Source of the DNA: Palsa-1447 sp964414785
Lineage (GTDB): Bacteria; Verrucomicrobiota; Verrucomicrobiia; Opitutales; Opitutaceae
Direction of reading: 5' to 3'
Length of the DNA: 64,000 bases
Assembly: GCA_964414785.1 (NCBI GenBank)
Contig: CAYPXZ010000006.1
Coordinates: forward strand, 1-64,000
Both the position numbers and the translations under genes were made by a program. Below are positions 41,183 to 50,549 of the stretch, piece after piece. The notes below the pieces were generated by a model. The model was not told where the DNA came from. It ran no database searches and saw only the letters and a program-made list of their open reading frames with translations. Each line of letters opens with the position of its first letter. Position 1 is the stretch's first letter.

Positions 41183-42751
41183 ATGCCAGCCAAACCCCCC
41201 ACATGGCTCAACCGCCGCTCTGCCGGCGTGCTTGCCCATATCACGTCGCTTCCGGGCGACTACGGTATCGGCAACCTTGGCGCGGGCGCGCGGGAGTTCA
41301 TCGACCTCCTGGCTGGCGCCGGGATGAAGTACTGGCAGATCTGCCCCATCGGGCCGACGGGCTACGGCGACTCGCCCTACCAGCTCTTCTCGGGCTCGGC
41401 CGGGAATCCCTACTTCATCGACCTGGGCGAGCTCGTGAAGGCCGGGCTCCTCAAGAAGTCGGACCTGGTGGGGCTGCGCTCCCTGCCCGTCGACCACGTG
41501 GACTACGGCCTGCTCTACGAGCGCTTCTGGTCCGTGCTCGCGAAGGCGCACGACCGGTTCGTGGCCACCGGCAAGGACGAGGTCCCCGGCATGGGCTCGC
41601 TCGCCGGGTTCCGGCGCCGGCACGCCAAGTGGCTCAAGCCCTTCACCGAGTTCATGGCCCTGAAGGCCCACTTCGGCGGCCACCCGTGGCCCACCTGGCC
41701 CGAGAGGTACCGCTCGTGGAGCCCGGACCTCGGGGCCTCGATGCCCCCCACCGCGCGCGCCGACTCGGCGAAGCACGCGTTCTACCAGTACCTCTTCTTC
41801 GGCCAGTGGGGGCGCCTTCGCAGCTACGCCGCTGAGCGCGGGGTGGGGCTGATCGGCGACGTGCCGATCTTCGTCGCCCTGGACAGCGCCGACACATGGC
41901 AGAACCGGTCCGTCTTCCAGCTCGACAGGGACGGCCTGCCGCTCGCGGTCGCCGGCGTTCCGCCGGACTATTTCTCAAGCACCGGCCAGCTCTGGGGGAA
42001 TCCCCTCTACGACTGGCGCCACTTGGCGCGCACCGGCTACGCCTGGTGGATCTCGCGCCTGCGCTCGGCGTTCGAACTCTACGACATCGTGCGGCTCGAC
42101 CACTTCCGGGGCTTCGACACGTTCTGGGAGATCCCCGCCAGCGCCGGGGACGCGAGGAGGGGTGTCTGGCGCAAGGGCCCCGGTATCCAGTTCTTCAAGG
42201 CGGTCCAGAAGGCGCTTCCCAAGGCGAGGATCATCGCCGAGGACCTGGGCTACATCGGCGCAAACGTGGTCAACCTGCGCAAGGAGGCGTGCCTGCCCGG
42301 CATGAAGATCCTCCAGTTCGCCTACGGCCACGACCGGCACAACGTGAACCTGCCGCACGCCTTCCCGGCCGACAGCGTCGCCTACACCGGCACCCACGAC
42401 AACTGCACGACGCGCGGCTGGCTCGAGAACCTCTCCGATCCCTACGCGGGCCTGATCGACGAGTATTTCCAGCTGGGAGGGTCGGTCTCCGCCTGGCCCA
42501 TGATACGTGTGCTCCTGTCGACGCGCTCCCTGCTTGCGGTCGTCCCGGTTCAGGACCTCCTGGACCTCCCCGCGAGCGCGACCCTCAACCGGCCGGGCAA
42601 GGCCGACGGCAACTGGCAGTGGCGGTTCACCACGGCGCAGTTGCGCCAGCTCGCCAAGCAAAGGCTCGCAACGCTTCGGCGTTGGGTTGAGCTTTACGAC
42701 CGGGTCGGCGACCATCCCATTTCCGAGTTCAGCGAGCCGCCTAAAGCCTGA
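41183..42751 (+). CDS. malQ: 4-alpha-glucanotransferase (amylomaltase, GH77)
   Basis: A 522-residue GH77 enzyme that transfers maltodextrin segments in the cytoplasm and releases glucose. The N-terminus RRSAGVLAHITSLPGDYGIGNLG is diagnostic, as are WQICPIGPTGYGDSPYQLFSGSAGNPYFIDL, nucleophile region YDIVRLDHFRGF, acid/base region IIAEDLGYIG, and GTHDNCTTRGW. The length is standard for the bacterial type. It is followed after 95 bases by the MFS carrier on the same strand; together they would import and process maltose or longer dextrins. Confidence 0.95.
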   Translation: MPAKPPTWLNRRSAGVLAHITSLPGDYGIGNLGAGAREFIDLLAGAGMKYWQICPIGPTGYGDSPYQLFSGSAGNPYFIDLGELVKAGLLKKSDLVGLRSLPVDHVDYGLLYERFWSVLAKAHDRFVATGKDEVPGMGSLAGFRRRHAKWLKPFTEFMALKAHFGGHPWPTWPERYRSWSPDLGASMPPTARADSAKHAFYQYLFFGQWGRLRSYAAERGVGLIGDVPIFVALDSADTWQNRSVFQLDRDGLPLAVAGVPPDYFSSTGQLWGNPLYDWRHLARTGYAWWISRLRSAFELYDIVRLDHFRGFDTFWEIPASAGDARRGVWRKGPGIQFFKAVQKALPKARIIAEDLGYIGANVVNLRKEACLPGMKILQFAYGHDRHNVNLPHAFPADSVAYTGTHDNCTTRGWLENLSDPYAGLIDEYFQLGGSVSAWPMIRVLLSTRSLLAVVPVQDLLDLPASATLNRPGKADGNWQWRFTTAQLRQLAKQRLATLRRWVELYDRVGDHPISEFSEPPKA

Positions 42752-42777
42752 CCGCGACCCGTTAGCCGATCCGCCGA

Positions 42778-42801
42778 GGGCCTCTCCCCGAGGGGTGGCC
42801 C
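42778..42801 (+). other. Hairpin between malQ and MFS gene
   Basis: GGGCC...GGCCC outer stem and CCCC-GA-GGGG inner stem, without a T run. It could modulate the ratio of malQ to transporter transcript or protect the mRNA end. Confidence 0.35.
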
Positions 42802-42846
42802 CGTTGAGAAGCCCCAGTTCCCCTTCCTCCCCAGCCGCATAACCCC

Positions 42847-44220
42847 ATGCCCACGCCATCGACGGACGCCCCATCGCTGAACCCCCGGTCCAAGATACCG
42901 CTGCGGACCATCTCGAACATGAATTTCGGATTCCTCGGGATCCAGATCGGCTGGGGCCTGCAGATCGCGAACATGAGCGCGATCTACACCTACCTCGGGG
43001 CGGACGCGGACCAGCTGCCGATCCTGTGGCTGGCGGCCCCGCTCACGGGGCTTTTGATCCAGCCCCTGATCGGACAGGCGAGCGACCGGACCTGGACCCG
43101 CCTCGGGCGAAGGAGGCCGTTCATACTGGTCGGCGCCATCCTGGCCTTCATCGCCATGATCTGCATGCCCAACAGCCCCACCATCTGGGTGGCGGCCGCG
43201 CTCCTGTGGGTGCTCGACGGGACGATCAACGCGAGCATGCAGCCCTTCCGCGCGCTGGTCGCCGAGAGCCTTCCCGAGGAGCAGGGGCGCCAGGGGTTTG
43301 CCATACAGGCGCTTTTCATCGGCATCGGCGGCACGTTCGCGTCGGCGCTTCCCTACATGATGACGCACTGGTTCGGCGTGGCGCCGGAGACGGCGGGAAT
43401 GGGCCACATTCCCTCCTCGGTCCGGTTCTCGTTCTACCTGGGGGCCTTCTCGCTTCTGGCCGCCGTGCTCTGGAGCGTCTTTAAGACCTCCGAGATCCCG
43501 CCCTCGGACTCCCAGCTGGCCGAGATCCGGGCGCGCAAGTTCGACTGGACCCTTGGGCTCTGGGACATCCTCAAGCTGGTCCCCCACCTGCCGCGCACGA
43601 TGTGGGAGTTGGGGCTTGTCCAGTTCTTCACGTGGATCCCGATGTTCCTGCTCTGGAATTTCTTCTCGGCGACCGTTGCGAAGGACATCTTCCACGCGCT
43701 GCCGGGCTCCAGGGAGATGGAGGCCGCGGGCTCCTGGTCGGGCGTCTGCTTCGGCGCGTACAACGCGGTCTGCTTCGGCTTCTCGTTCGTCCTCCTCTGG
43801 GCGTCCAGGCACACGGGGCCGAAGGTCATGCATGCCCTCTGCCTCCTGGTGGGGGCCGCGGGCTTCGCCTCGGTGCACCTCGCCTCCGGACCGGGGCAGC
43901 TCCTCATCTCGATGACCTGCATCGGCGTCGCCTGGGCGAGCATCCTCTCTATGCCCTACGCGATCCTCGCCCCGAGCCTTCCGAAGGACAAGGTCGGGGT
44001 CCTGATGGGGATGTTCAACCTGTTCATCGTCATACCCCAGGCCGTTGCGGCCTGGAAATTCGGATACGTGCTGGACCACTTCCTCCACGGGGAGCCGATG
44101 AACGCCCTGATGTTCGGCGGCGTGACGATGGGGCTGGCCGCGGTCCTGACGCTCGTGGTGGTGAGCCACAAGAAGTCGGACGGCGGGGCCGCGGCCCCGG
44201 TCGCCGACGGCGCCCACTAG
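42847..44220 (+). CDS. MFS sugar transporter (SLC45/maltose type)
   Basis: A 457-residue carrier with twelve membrane helices. The N-terminal IQIGWGLQIANMSAIYTYLGAD and LIGQASDRTWTRLGRRRPF (the MFS loop 2-3 signature, D-R-x-x-x-R-x-G-R-R-R-P) match the SLC45/sucrose-maltose proton symporter group. LDGTINASMQPFRALVAESLPEEQ is also conserved there. Adjacent malQ, TonB-dependent receptor and amylase genes make maltose or maltodextrin the likely cargo. It is convergent with the AraC gene, which ends 18 bases away. Confidence 0.92.
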   Translation: MPTPSTDAPSLNPRSKIPLRTISNMNFGFLGIQIGWGLQIANMSAIYTYLGADADQLPILWLAAPLTGLLIQPLIGQASDRTWTRLGRRRPFILVGAILAFIAMICMPNSPTIWVAAALLWVLDGTINASMQPFRALVAESLPEEQGRQGFAIQALFIGIGGTFASALPYMMTHWFGVAPETAGMGHIPSSVRFSFYLGAFSLLAAVLWSVFKTSEIPPSDSQLAEIRARKFDWTLGLWDILKLVPHLPRTMWELGLVQFFTWIPMFLLWNFFSATVAKDIFHALPGSREMEAAGSWSGVCFGAYNAVCFGFSFVLLWASRHTGPKVMHALCLLVGAAGFASVHLASGPGQLLISMTCIGVAWASILSMPYAILAPSLPKDKVGVLMGMFNLFIVIPQAVAAWKFGYVLDHFLHGEPMNALMFGGVTMGLAAVLTLVVVSHKKSDGGAAAPVADGAH

Positions 44221-44238
44221 GCGTTCCCAGAGCCGGGA

Positions 44239-45246
44239 TCAGACGCCGGCGGGAAGCTTGTGCCCCGACTCCGCAGGGGAATCGCCCTGCCTGGCCTTGC
44301 GCTTGGGCGTTCCATGCGTGAAGTCGACCCGGTCGGCGTAGACGGTCTTCGGCTGGGACTCCACCTGGTTGCGCAGCGTGTTCATCTGCGCCCTGTAGTC
44401 CTGCGGGGTCACCCCCTTGTGCTGGCGGAAGACCCTCGTGAAATAGGCCGGGTCGGAGAACCCGCTTGAGTAGGCGATCTCGGAGACGTTGAGCGCGGTC
44501 GTCTCGAGGGCCAGGATCGCCCCCTGGATGCGGATCCTCTGGATGTAGTGGGTCAGCCTCTCCTTGGTCTCGGAGTGGAAGAGGTGGGAGAGGTAGTCCG
44601 CCGAGCATCCGAGGGTGTCGGCGATGTGCTGCACCCGCAGCTCCGGGCTCGAGAACTGCTCGCGGACGAGGCACTTCGCCTGGAAGACCTTGCCGATGTC
44701 GCTGTTCAGGTGGCCGGATCCCGTCTCGACGATGTTGCGGAAGAGGCCGAGCAGCGCCAGGAGCAGGCCCTTCTCCACGGCGCCGTGCGCCGGACTGTGC
44801 ATCACGTGGGCCTGCGCCAGGCCGTTCGCGAGGGCCAGGAAGAACTCGAGGTTCGGGGCGTCAAAGAACTCGATCGCCTCGATGTCGGGCTTGCCGGGCC
44901 GCACCTCGTGCGCGAAGTGCAGGCTCAGGGTGTTGTTGTAGAACCCCGCCACAAGGTTCCTGAACGGGCGGTCGACCCCCGGCTCGACCATTTCGCCGTG
45001 CGGCACGCCAGCCGGGATGATGCAGACCTCGTCCTCCCCGACCCGGAACTCCTCCTTCGGGAACCGGAAGTTGGTGACACCCTGCAGCTGCAGGAAAATC
45101 TCGGGCCGGTAGTGGTAGTGCATCCCCCGCAGCTTCTGCACGGTCTTCACCTCGTGCGGCACGTGGATGACGGCGCGACCGCGGTCCGCCAGCGAGATCG
45201 CACGGTCGAACGCGGCGCGCATCTCCGCACGATTTTCGTGCGTCAT
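44239..45246 (-). CDS. AraC family transcriptional regulator
   Basis: A 335-residue regulator starting at MTHENRAEMRAAFDRA; an upstream TTG would add an unconserved leader. The N-terminal cupin-like sensor contains HYHYRPEIFLQLQGVTNFRF and ICIIPAGVPHGE-like metal/sugar-pocket residues. The C-terminal AraC/XylS domain (about residues 195-300) has two helix-turn-helix units: LRVQHIADTLGCSADYLSHLFH and LNVSEIAYSSGFSDPAYFTRVFRQHKGVTPQDYR. It lies at the end of the glucan locus and most likely senses a glucan product. The tail of about 40 residues is basic and disordered. Confidence 0.9.
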   Translation of the reverse strand: MTHENRAEMRAAFDRAISLADRGRAVIHVPHEVKTVQKLRGMHYHYRPEIFLQLQGVTNFRFPKEEFRVGEDEVCIIPAGVPHGEMVEPGVDRPFRNLVAGFYNNTLSLHFAHEVRPGKPDIEAIEFFDAPNLEFFLALANGLAQAHVMHSPAHGAVEKGLLLALLGLFRNIVETGSGHLNSDIGKVFQAKCLVREQFSSPELRVQHIADTLGCSADYLSHLFHSETKERLTHYIQRIRIQGAILALETTALNVSEIAYSSGFSDPAYFTRVFRQHKGVTPQDYRAQMNTLRNQVESQPKTVYADRVDFTHGTPKRKARQGDSPAESGHKLPAGV

Positions 45247-45434
45247 CGAGCGCGCCGTCAGGATCGCCTTCGAGGCTCCTGTGTCGTCCGCGGGGGGCTG
45301 GGGCGGTTCTTGCTGCAAGGGGATGGGGTGGGGGTAGCGTCGCCGCCGGCGCTCTGCATTAAACTGGCAGCTGCCCCGGTAAGTTCAAATGAAAATACCG
45401 AGGACAAAGACGTTTGGCCCATGCCCTACCGGAT

Positions 45435-45466
45435 ACATAAGTGTTTGTCCCTAAGTGATGTTATGT
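45435..45466. promoter_or_regulatory. Spaced inverted repeat ACATAA-N20-TTATGT
   Basis: A perfect 6-base inverted repeat in an AT-richer part of the 379-base divergent gap 45247-45625 between the AraC gene and the Uma2 gene. The spacing is two helical turns, suitable for a dimeric or AraC-type regulator, so autoregulation is possible. The remainder of the gap shows no gene. Confidence 0.35.
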
Positions 45467-45625
45467 AACCTCATGGGCGCGGAAGGACTTTTCCAGACCG
45501 AGCGGGATCGGAAATTAGCGGGCTTGATGGCCCGTTCGCCCCGTCCCCTGGCCCGAGTGCCGGATTCCCGCGGCCCCGCCTCCTAGGTATTGCGCGCAAA
45601 ACGCCCGCGGGCAGAGTTGCGCCGG

Positions 45626-46120
45626 ATGAGCGAACCGTATGAGGAGACGATCCACGGCGAGGAGGTGCTGCGATGCGCCCCGAACCCGTCGCACGAGCTG
45701 CTGGTTGACCGGCTGCACCGCCTGGTCGGGAACAATCTGCCCGCGAACTCCCACCTGAAGGTCCTGCCGCCGCGATTCCAGATCGACCTCGGCCGGCTCG
45801 GCATGCTTCAGCCTGACCTGTGCATCGTCCGCCCCAGGGGCGATGACAACGGCCAGTCCGGGGACAGGCTCTACCTTGTCGCCGAGGTCCTCCACCCCGG
45901 CGACCACCACGTCGACACGGTCATAAAGAAGCAGCTCTGGGCCGACATCAGGCTGCCGAGGCTCTGGATGGTCGACCCGAGGTACCTGAACGTCGAGGTC
46001 TACGCCTCGACCGAGTTTGGGTTCACCCTCCTGGACATCCTCGCCAACCGCCACCCGCTGACCGACCCGAACCTGCCGGGGCTGCGCTGCCCGATGCGCG
46101 AGCTCTTTGCCGACATCTAA
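45626..46120 (+). CDS. Uma2 family (DUF820) restriction-endonuclease-fold protein
   Basis: A 164-residue protein of the PD-(D/E)xK-fold Uma2 family. The start MSEPYEETIHGEEVLR is chosen over an upstream TTG. The core is LQPDLCIVRPRGDD with the catalytic Asp, LYLVAEVLHPGDHHVDTVIKKQLWADIRLPRLWMVDP with the E-x-hydrophobic position and Lys, and VEVYASTEFGF. The family is common in Cyanobacteria and Verrucomicrobia, often in many copies; its cellular role is not known. It stands alone here. Confidence 0.88.
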   Translation: MSEPYEETIHGEEVLRCAPNPSHELLVDRLHRLVGNNLPANSHLKVLPPRFQIDLGRLGMLQPDLCIVRPRGDDNGQSGDRLYLVAEVLHPGDHHVDTVIKKQLWADIRLPRLWMVDPRYLNVEVYASTEFGFTLLDILANRHPLTDPNLPGLRCPMRELFADI

Positions 46121-46149
46121 GGTCCGGGGGACCCCCGCTTTCTCGACCC

Positions 46150-46983
46150 ATGGAACCCCACTCAGGCCAGGGGAACCGCCACCGCCCGGCCGCGGGCGTG
46201 CCCCGGGTCACATCGGAAACCGTCAGGGGCAACTTCAACGGGCTGCCCTCCATCCTCTACTACACCCGGGCGGCGCACTTCCTCGGCCTCTGGAAATCCG
46301 AGCGCCTGCTGCTCGACCGGTTCATGCCCGACCGGTCGACGCGCATCGTCGAGGCCGGCTGCGGCGCGGGCCGGGTGGCGATCGCGCTCTGGAGGCTCGG
46401 CTACGAAAGGATTGCCGCATTCGACTTTGCCGAGGAGCTCCTCGACCAGGCGCAGAGCCTGGCGGTCCAGGAGGGGGCGTCCTCGATCGCGTTTGCACGC
46501 GCGGACGCCACGACGGTCGAGGGGCCGGAGCTCGGCCTCGCCCCCGGGGAGCGGTTCGCCGGGGCGCTCTTCATGTTCAACGGGCTCATGCAGATCCCGG
46601 GCCGGCTGAACCGCCGCGCCGCGCTCCGGCGCCTGTGGTCCCTGTGCGGCGACGGTTCTCCCCTAATCTTCACGTCCCATGACCGGGACAGGGCGCGCGA
46701 CGATGGCGGCTTCTGGGCTGCCGAGGCGCTCCGCTGGTCCGAGGGCCGCCAGGACCCAAGCCTCGGGGAATTCGGGGACCGGCGGTTCACGGACGAGAGC
46801 GGGGAGGTGTTCATCCACATCCCGGACCGCGCCGAGATCCTCGAGGACCTCGCCTCCACGGGCTGGAGGCACGAGGCCGACGCGATGAGGAGCGATCTGG
46901 CGGCCGAGAGCCCCGCCGTCGTGGAATTCTCGGACGACTGCCGGTTCTGGGTCGCCAGGCGCGACGCCCGGGACCCGGGCTAA
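46150..46983 (+). CDS. Class I SAM-dependent methyltransferase
   Basis: A 277-residue methyltransferase. Motif I for S-adenosylmethionine is RIVEAGCGAGRVAIALWRLG near residue 64; the acidic end of strand 2 is IAAFDFAEELLDQA, and motif II is SIAFARADATTVEG. Later segments (GALFMFNGLMQIPGR, PLIFTSHDRDR) fit the Rossmann fold. Substrate is not determinable; the sequence around them resembles small-molecule methyltransferases rather than rRNA or DNA ones. It is convergent with the PhyH-like gene. Confidence 0.85.
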   Translation: MEPHSGQGNRHRPAAGVPRVTSETVRGNFNGLPSILYYTRAAHFLGLWKSERLLLDRFMPDRSTRIVEAGCGAGRVAIALWRLGYERIAAFDFAEELLDQAQSLAVQEGASSIAFARADATTVEGPELGLAPGERFAGALFMFNGLMQIPGRLNRRAALRRLWSLCGDGSPLIFTSHDRDRARDDGGFWAAEALRWSEGRQDPSLGEFGDRRFTDESGEVFIHIPDRAEILEDLASTGWRHEADAMRSDLAAESPAVVEFSDDCRFWVARRDARDPG

Positions 46984-47023
46984 CCCGGGCCCCGGGCGGG
47001 CCCTGACACCCCGGGGCGCCCAG

Positions 47024-47995
47024 CTAAACGCCCCGTCCTTCCCGGAACCCATGGTTCCGGTAATGATACTCCCCCGACGGGCAAAGCCTGGTCTCCACGG
47101 CCTCCCGGACATCCGGATGGCGCATGAGGTAGGCCTCCTCCGGGAACGGGCACCTCGGCCCGAACGCCTGCGGCTCGACCTTCACGGGCTGCCTGAGCCT
47201 GCGCATCCAGTAGCCCCGGTTCATCGGGACCAGGTCCAGGCCCCGGTCGAGGCAGTCGGCCCTCCCGTAGTAGTGGCTCATGAGGGAGCACTGGGTCCGC
47301 CTGGGGTCCACGATGGGGCTGCCCCCGTGGACGAGGTCGCAGTGCCAGATGAAGACGTCGCCCTTCCTTGCAAGGAACGTCTTCTTCCTCAGGCCCCGCA
47401 GGCGGATCTGGACGTCGATGTAGTCAAACCAGTCGAAGATCTCGTCGCGTGAGGCGTGGTGGGTTCCGTCATTGAAGGTGTACAGGGGGATCTTGTGGCT
47501 TCCCGGGTAGTAGATGAGCGGTCCCGAGTCCGGGTGCACGTCCTCGAGCGCGATCCAGGTCGTGACCAGCGACTGCCGGGTCCTTGGCGTCAGGGACAGC
47601 GAGTCCACCTGCCTCGGCTGGGAGCTGCCCCTCTCGTAGTTGACGCTGCCGCAGAGCACCGCGGGCTCCCCGAGGAGCTCTTCGAGGATGGCGGTGAGCT
47701 CGGGCTCGAGCGCAAGCTCCCGGACCTCCTCGCTCATCAGGTACAGGTCGTTGAACCGGAAGTTGCGCGCCTGCGGGTTGGGGGTCTGCGCCCAGAACGA
47801 GCGCTGGCCGGTCTCTAGGCAGTCGACGACGATCTCGTGTTGTCTCTCCTTCAGCAGCCTTCGGACGGCGGAGGCCGCGCGATCTATCTTGTGGGGCGCG
47901 AAATACCCCTCGAGCGCCGCATACCCGTCCCTCTCGAACTGGGACCGGCCGACGCCGGCATCAACGTCGCTTGTCTGTTTCATGGCGAGGTTCAC
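47024..47995 (-). CDS. Phytanoyl-CoA dioxygenase (PhyH)-like protein with altered iron site
   Basis: A 323-residue protein of the PhyH 2-oxoglutarate/iron oxygenase family. Family landmarks include RFNDLYLMSEEVRELAL, VTTWIALEDVHPDSGPLIYYPGSHKIPLY, and KGDVFIWHCDLVHGGSPI with the distal His at 223. The first facial-triad position, normally H-x-D, reads Q129-V130-D131 (QPRQVDSLSL), so one iron ligand is replaced by glutamine. The C-terminus carries AYLMRHPDVREAVE...YHYRNHGFREGR, a motif found at the ends of diverse enzymes. It may be a non-enzymatic or metal-altered member. The SGNH/TPR gene lies upstream on the same strand. Confidence 0.85.
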   Translation of the reverse strand: MNLAMKQTSDVDAGVGRSQFERDGYAALEGYFAPHKIDRAASAVRRLLKERQHEIVVDCLETGQRSFWAQTPNPQARNFRFNDLYLMSEEVRELALEPELTAILEELLGEPAVLCGSVNYERGSSQPRQVDSLSLTPRTRQSLVTTWIALEDVHPDSGPLIYYPGSHKIPLYTFNDGTHHASRDEIFDWFDYIDVQIRLRGLRKKTFLARKGDVFIWHCDLVHGGSPIVDPRRTQCSLMSHYYGRADCLDRGLDLVPMNRGYWMRRLRQPVKVEPQAFGPRCPFPEEAYLMRHPDVREAVETRLCPSGEYHYRNHGFREGRGV

Positions 47996-48040
47996 GCCAA
48001 TGCATGACAGCCGAGGCCCCCCAAACCACTACTGCGCCAA

Positions 48041-50419
48041 TCAGCGCATCTGGGAGCGGACGCGGTTGATCGCCTTGGCGATCTTCTCGGTCAGTGCGGG
48101 GTTCCCCTCGAAGGCGGAAATCCGCCGGGCCTCGCCCAAGCGGGCCAGGGCCTCGTCAAGCCGCCCGGCCTTCAGGAGGTCCATGGCGAGGAACATCTCC
48201 ATGTCGGCGCTCACCGGGCCGCTGCGCTCCGCCGCGATCAGGAAGCGGATCGACCGATCGGCGTCGCCCTTGGTGTTGCAGAGGATCGCCAGGCGGAGGT
48301 CGTTGGACTGGTTGCCGAGCTGCTGCTCCGCGGCCGCGAACCCCTGACTTTCGGCGTCGGCGTCGCGCCCCTCGTCGTGAAGGAGGCCGACAAGGGCCTC
48401 CATGGCCCCCTTGTTCGCGGGGCTGATTGCCAGGGCCTCGCGGTAGGCGCGCTCCGCGGCCGCGTTCACGCCGGCGAAGCGCTCCAGGCGCCCGAGGGCA
48501 AGCCGCAGGCTCATGTCCCCCGGGAAAAGGGCGATCGATCCCTCGAGGTAGCGCCTGCCCTCGTCGAAGCGCTTGGTGCGAACGAACAGGTCGGAGAAGG
48601 CCGGCGCCATGGCGGCCATGTCCCTCGGCGTGCACCTCGACTGCGTGTCCCGCAGGAGCCTCTCCGCCTCGCCGTAGCGCCCGAGGCGCGAGAGCTTGAT
48701 CGCCTCGTCCGAGCCGAGCGCGTAGCTCCTCGGCTGGAGCGCCTGCGCTTCATGGGCGTCGGCCAGGGCTCCCGCCAGGTCCCCGAGCTCGTCGTCGAGG
48801 TCCTCCTTCATCCTGAGGAGGTCGGGGTTCGCCGGGTCCGCCGAAAGCGCCGACAGGACGGTCGCCCTGGCCGCTTCCGCCTTCTGCCTGTCGTCGTGGT
48901 CGGCCTTCGCGAGGGCGATGTCGCGGGCCAGCCTCGCCTCGTCCTCGGGGTAGGTGAGCTGGTTCGTGAACGGCGGGTTCTGGATGATCGGCCCGATTTT
49001 CTCAAGGACCGCGAGCCGCTCGTGGGGCGTGTACCCGAGCGCGGCGGCGCATCCCCGCGAGTCGAGCCAGGGGCCCGCGCCCTTCGCGCCCGCAAAGAGA
49101 GCCTCCTCCGAGCGCTCCGCCATGGCGTGGGCGAGGATGAAGTTCCCGTTCCAGTCGAAGTGGACGTGCTCGAAGAAGAGGTCCCGCCCGGCGGGTGCGG
49201 CGCCGGAGGCGGGATCCGACCCCATGATCATCGCCGCGTCGAGGAGGCCGGCCCTGCCCGTCATCTCCCCCGCGACCTGCCGGATGATCTCGTTGATGCG
49301 GGGGTCAGGCCTGAAGCGAAGCGCGTCCCAGTGCTCGGCCGCCACGAAGTGGAGCCTCGCGGTCTCGATCCGGGACGCCTGGTAGTCGAGCGTGCCGAGG
49401 AGGAACTCCGTGTCGGCATACTGCGGGTCGATCCGCAGGGATTCCGCAAGGTCGCGGCGGGCCGCCTCGTCCTCCCCCAGGAGCCACTCGATCCTTCCCC
49501 GCTCGAACGACTCCTTCCACTGGGCGAGCTCGGGCCCGGCGAGCCCGGGGCGGTGCTGGGAGAAGAGGGGTGCGCAGTCCCTCAGGTTCGAGGCGACCGT
49601 GCAGAGGAGCACCTTCGCCCCGCCCCCGTGCGCCGCGCGGACGATGTCCCGCAGGTTCTCCCCGAAGTTGCGGTAGACGGACTCGAGCCTGGGGTCGTCG
49701 CCGGCGACGGTGTTGTTCGCGAACATCGCCATCCCGCCCCATTCCTCCGGCGGCCGGCTGCGCCGCGCGAGCCGTCCGATGAGGGACGTCATCAGCTGGC
49801 CCGTCCTCGTGGACCGGACGAAGACGCTCAGCCGGATGACCCAGAGCGGCGGCATCTCCGACAGGTAGGCGCACCCGGGGCCGTACGGCCCGACGACCTC
49901 GTTGTTGCCCATGTACACGATGAAAAGGTCGGGCGAGTATCCGGCCAGCTCGCGGGCCACCTGGTAGACCACGTGGGAGTTGATCGCGACGATCCCGGTG
50001 TTGATGACCTCGAAATCCCGGCCCGGGTAGCGGGCGCGAAGCTGCGCCCTGAGCTGGGCCGCGAACCCGAAGGCGGGCACCGGCACGCCCTGGGCGGCGG
50101 ACTCACCGAGGACCACGATGCGCACCGTGCCGGGCTTTTTCTTGGCGGCGATGCGGGTGTTTAGGGGCCTCAGGTCAAAGCTGCTCGGAAGGAACGAGCT
50201 GACGAACTCCGGGTTCGTCCGCAGCATCCCCGGCGCCTCGTCGGGGACGAGGAACCTCACCGACTGCCCGTAGCCCGCGAGGCGCAGCCCGAATTCAAGG
50301 CCGAGGAAGAGCGCCGCGGGGATGGCGACCAGGGCGAGGGCGCGGTAGGCCCATTCCCTTGCTGATGCGCGCGAGGACGGGCTTGGTTTGGGGGACGTCG
50401 GGGGGGCGTCGGCGCTCAC
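48041..50419 (-). CDS. SGNH/GDSL-like hydrolase with TPR repeats
   Basis: A 792-residue protein read from the GTG at 50419 (VSADAPPTSPKPSPS), after which a membrane anchor YRALALVAIPAALFLGLEFGLRLAG appears. The extracytoplasmic part begins with a SGNH-type hydrolase: RIVVLGESAAQGVPVPAFGFAAQL (block I, with Ser in GES), FEVINTGIVAINSHVVYQV (block II Gly), FIVYMGNNEVVG (block III Asn), and VHFDWNGNFILA (block V, Asp and His nearby). The C-terminal ~300 residues are TPR-like helices (GRYGEAERLLRDTQSRC, RLALGRLERFAGVNAAAERAYREALAISP). This combination is common in Planctomycetes/Verrucomicrobia; the substrate is unknown, possibly an acylated polysaccharide. Confidence 0.82.
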   Translation of the reverse strand: MSADAPPTSPKPSPSSRASAREWAYRALALVAIPAALFLGLEFGLRLAGYGQSVRFLVPDEAPGMLRTNPEFVSSFLPSSFDLRPLNTRIAAKKKPGTVRIVVLGESAAQGVPVPAFGFAAQLRAQLRARYPGRDFEVINTGIVAINSHVVYQVARELAGYSPDLFIVYMGNNEVVGPYGPGCAYLSEMPPLWVIRLSVFVRSTRTGQLMTSLIGRLARRSRPPEEWGGMAMFANNTVAGDDPRLESVYRNFGENLRDIVRAAHGGGAKVLLCTVASNLRDCAPLFSQHRPGLAGPELAQWKESFERGRIEWLLGEDEAARRDLAESLRIDPQYADTEFLLGTLDYQASRIETARLHFVAAEHWDALRFRPDPRINEIIRQVAGEMTGRAGLLDAAMIMGSDPASGAAPAGRDLFFEHVHFDWNGNFILAHAMAERSEEALFAGAKGAGPWLDSRGCAAALGYTPHERLAVLEKIGPIIQNPPFTNQLTYPEDEARLARDIALAKADHDDRQKAEAARATVLSALSADPANPDLLRMKEDLDDELGDLAGALADAHEAQALQPRSYALGSDEAIKLSRLGRYGEAERLLRDTQSRCTPRDMAAMAPAFSDLFVRTKRFDEGRRYLEGSIALFPGDMSLRLALGRLERFAGVNAAAERAYREALAISPANKGAMEALVGLLHDEGRDADAESQGFAAAEQQLGNQSNDLRLAILCNTKGDADRSIRFLIAAERSGPVSADMEMFLAMDLLKAGRLDEALARLGEARRISAFEGNPALTEKIAKAINRVRSQMR

Positions 50420-50549
50420 GGCGGGAGGCGGATACTGCGTGACGGCCCGAAGGGGTGTCAACCTATCGCCCGGGCGCGGGCCCGCGCCTACGCAAGAGTG
50501 CGCGGGACTCCCTGTTGACAGGCGATTCGATAGGGACGTGCATCTGCGG

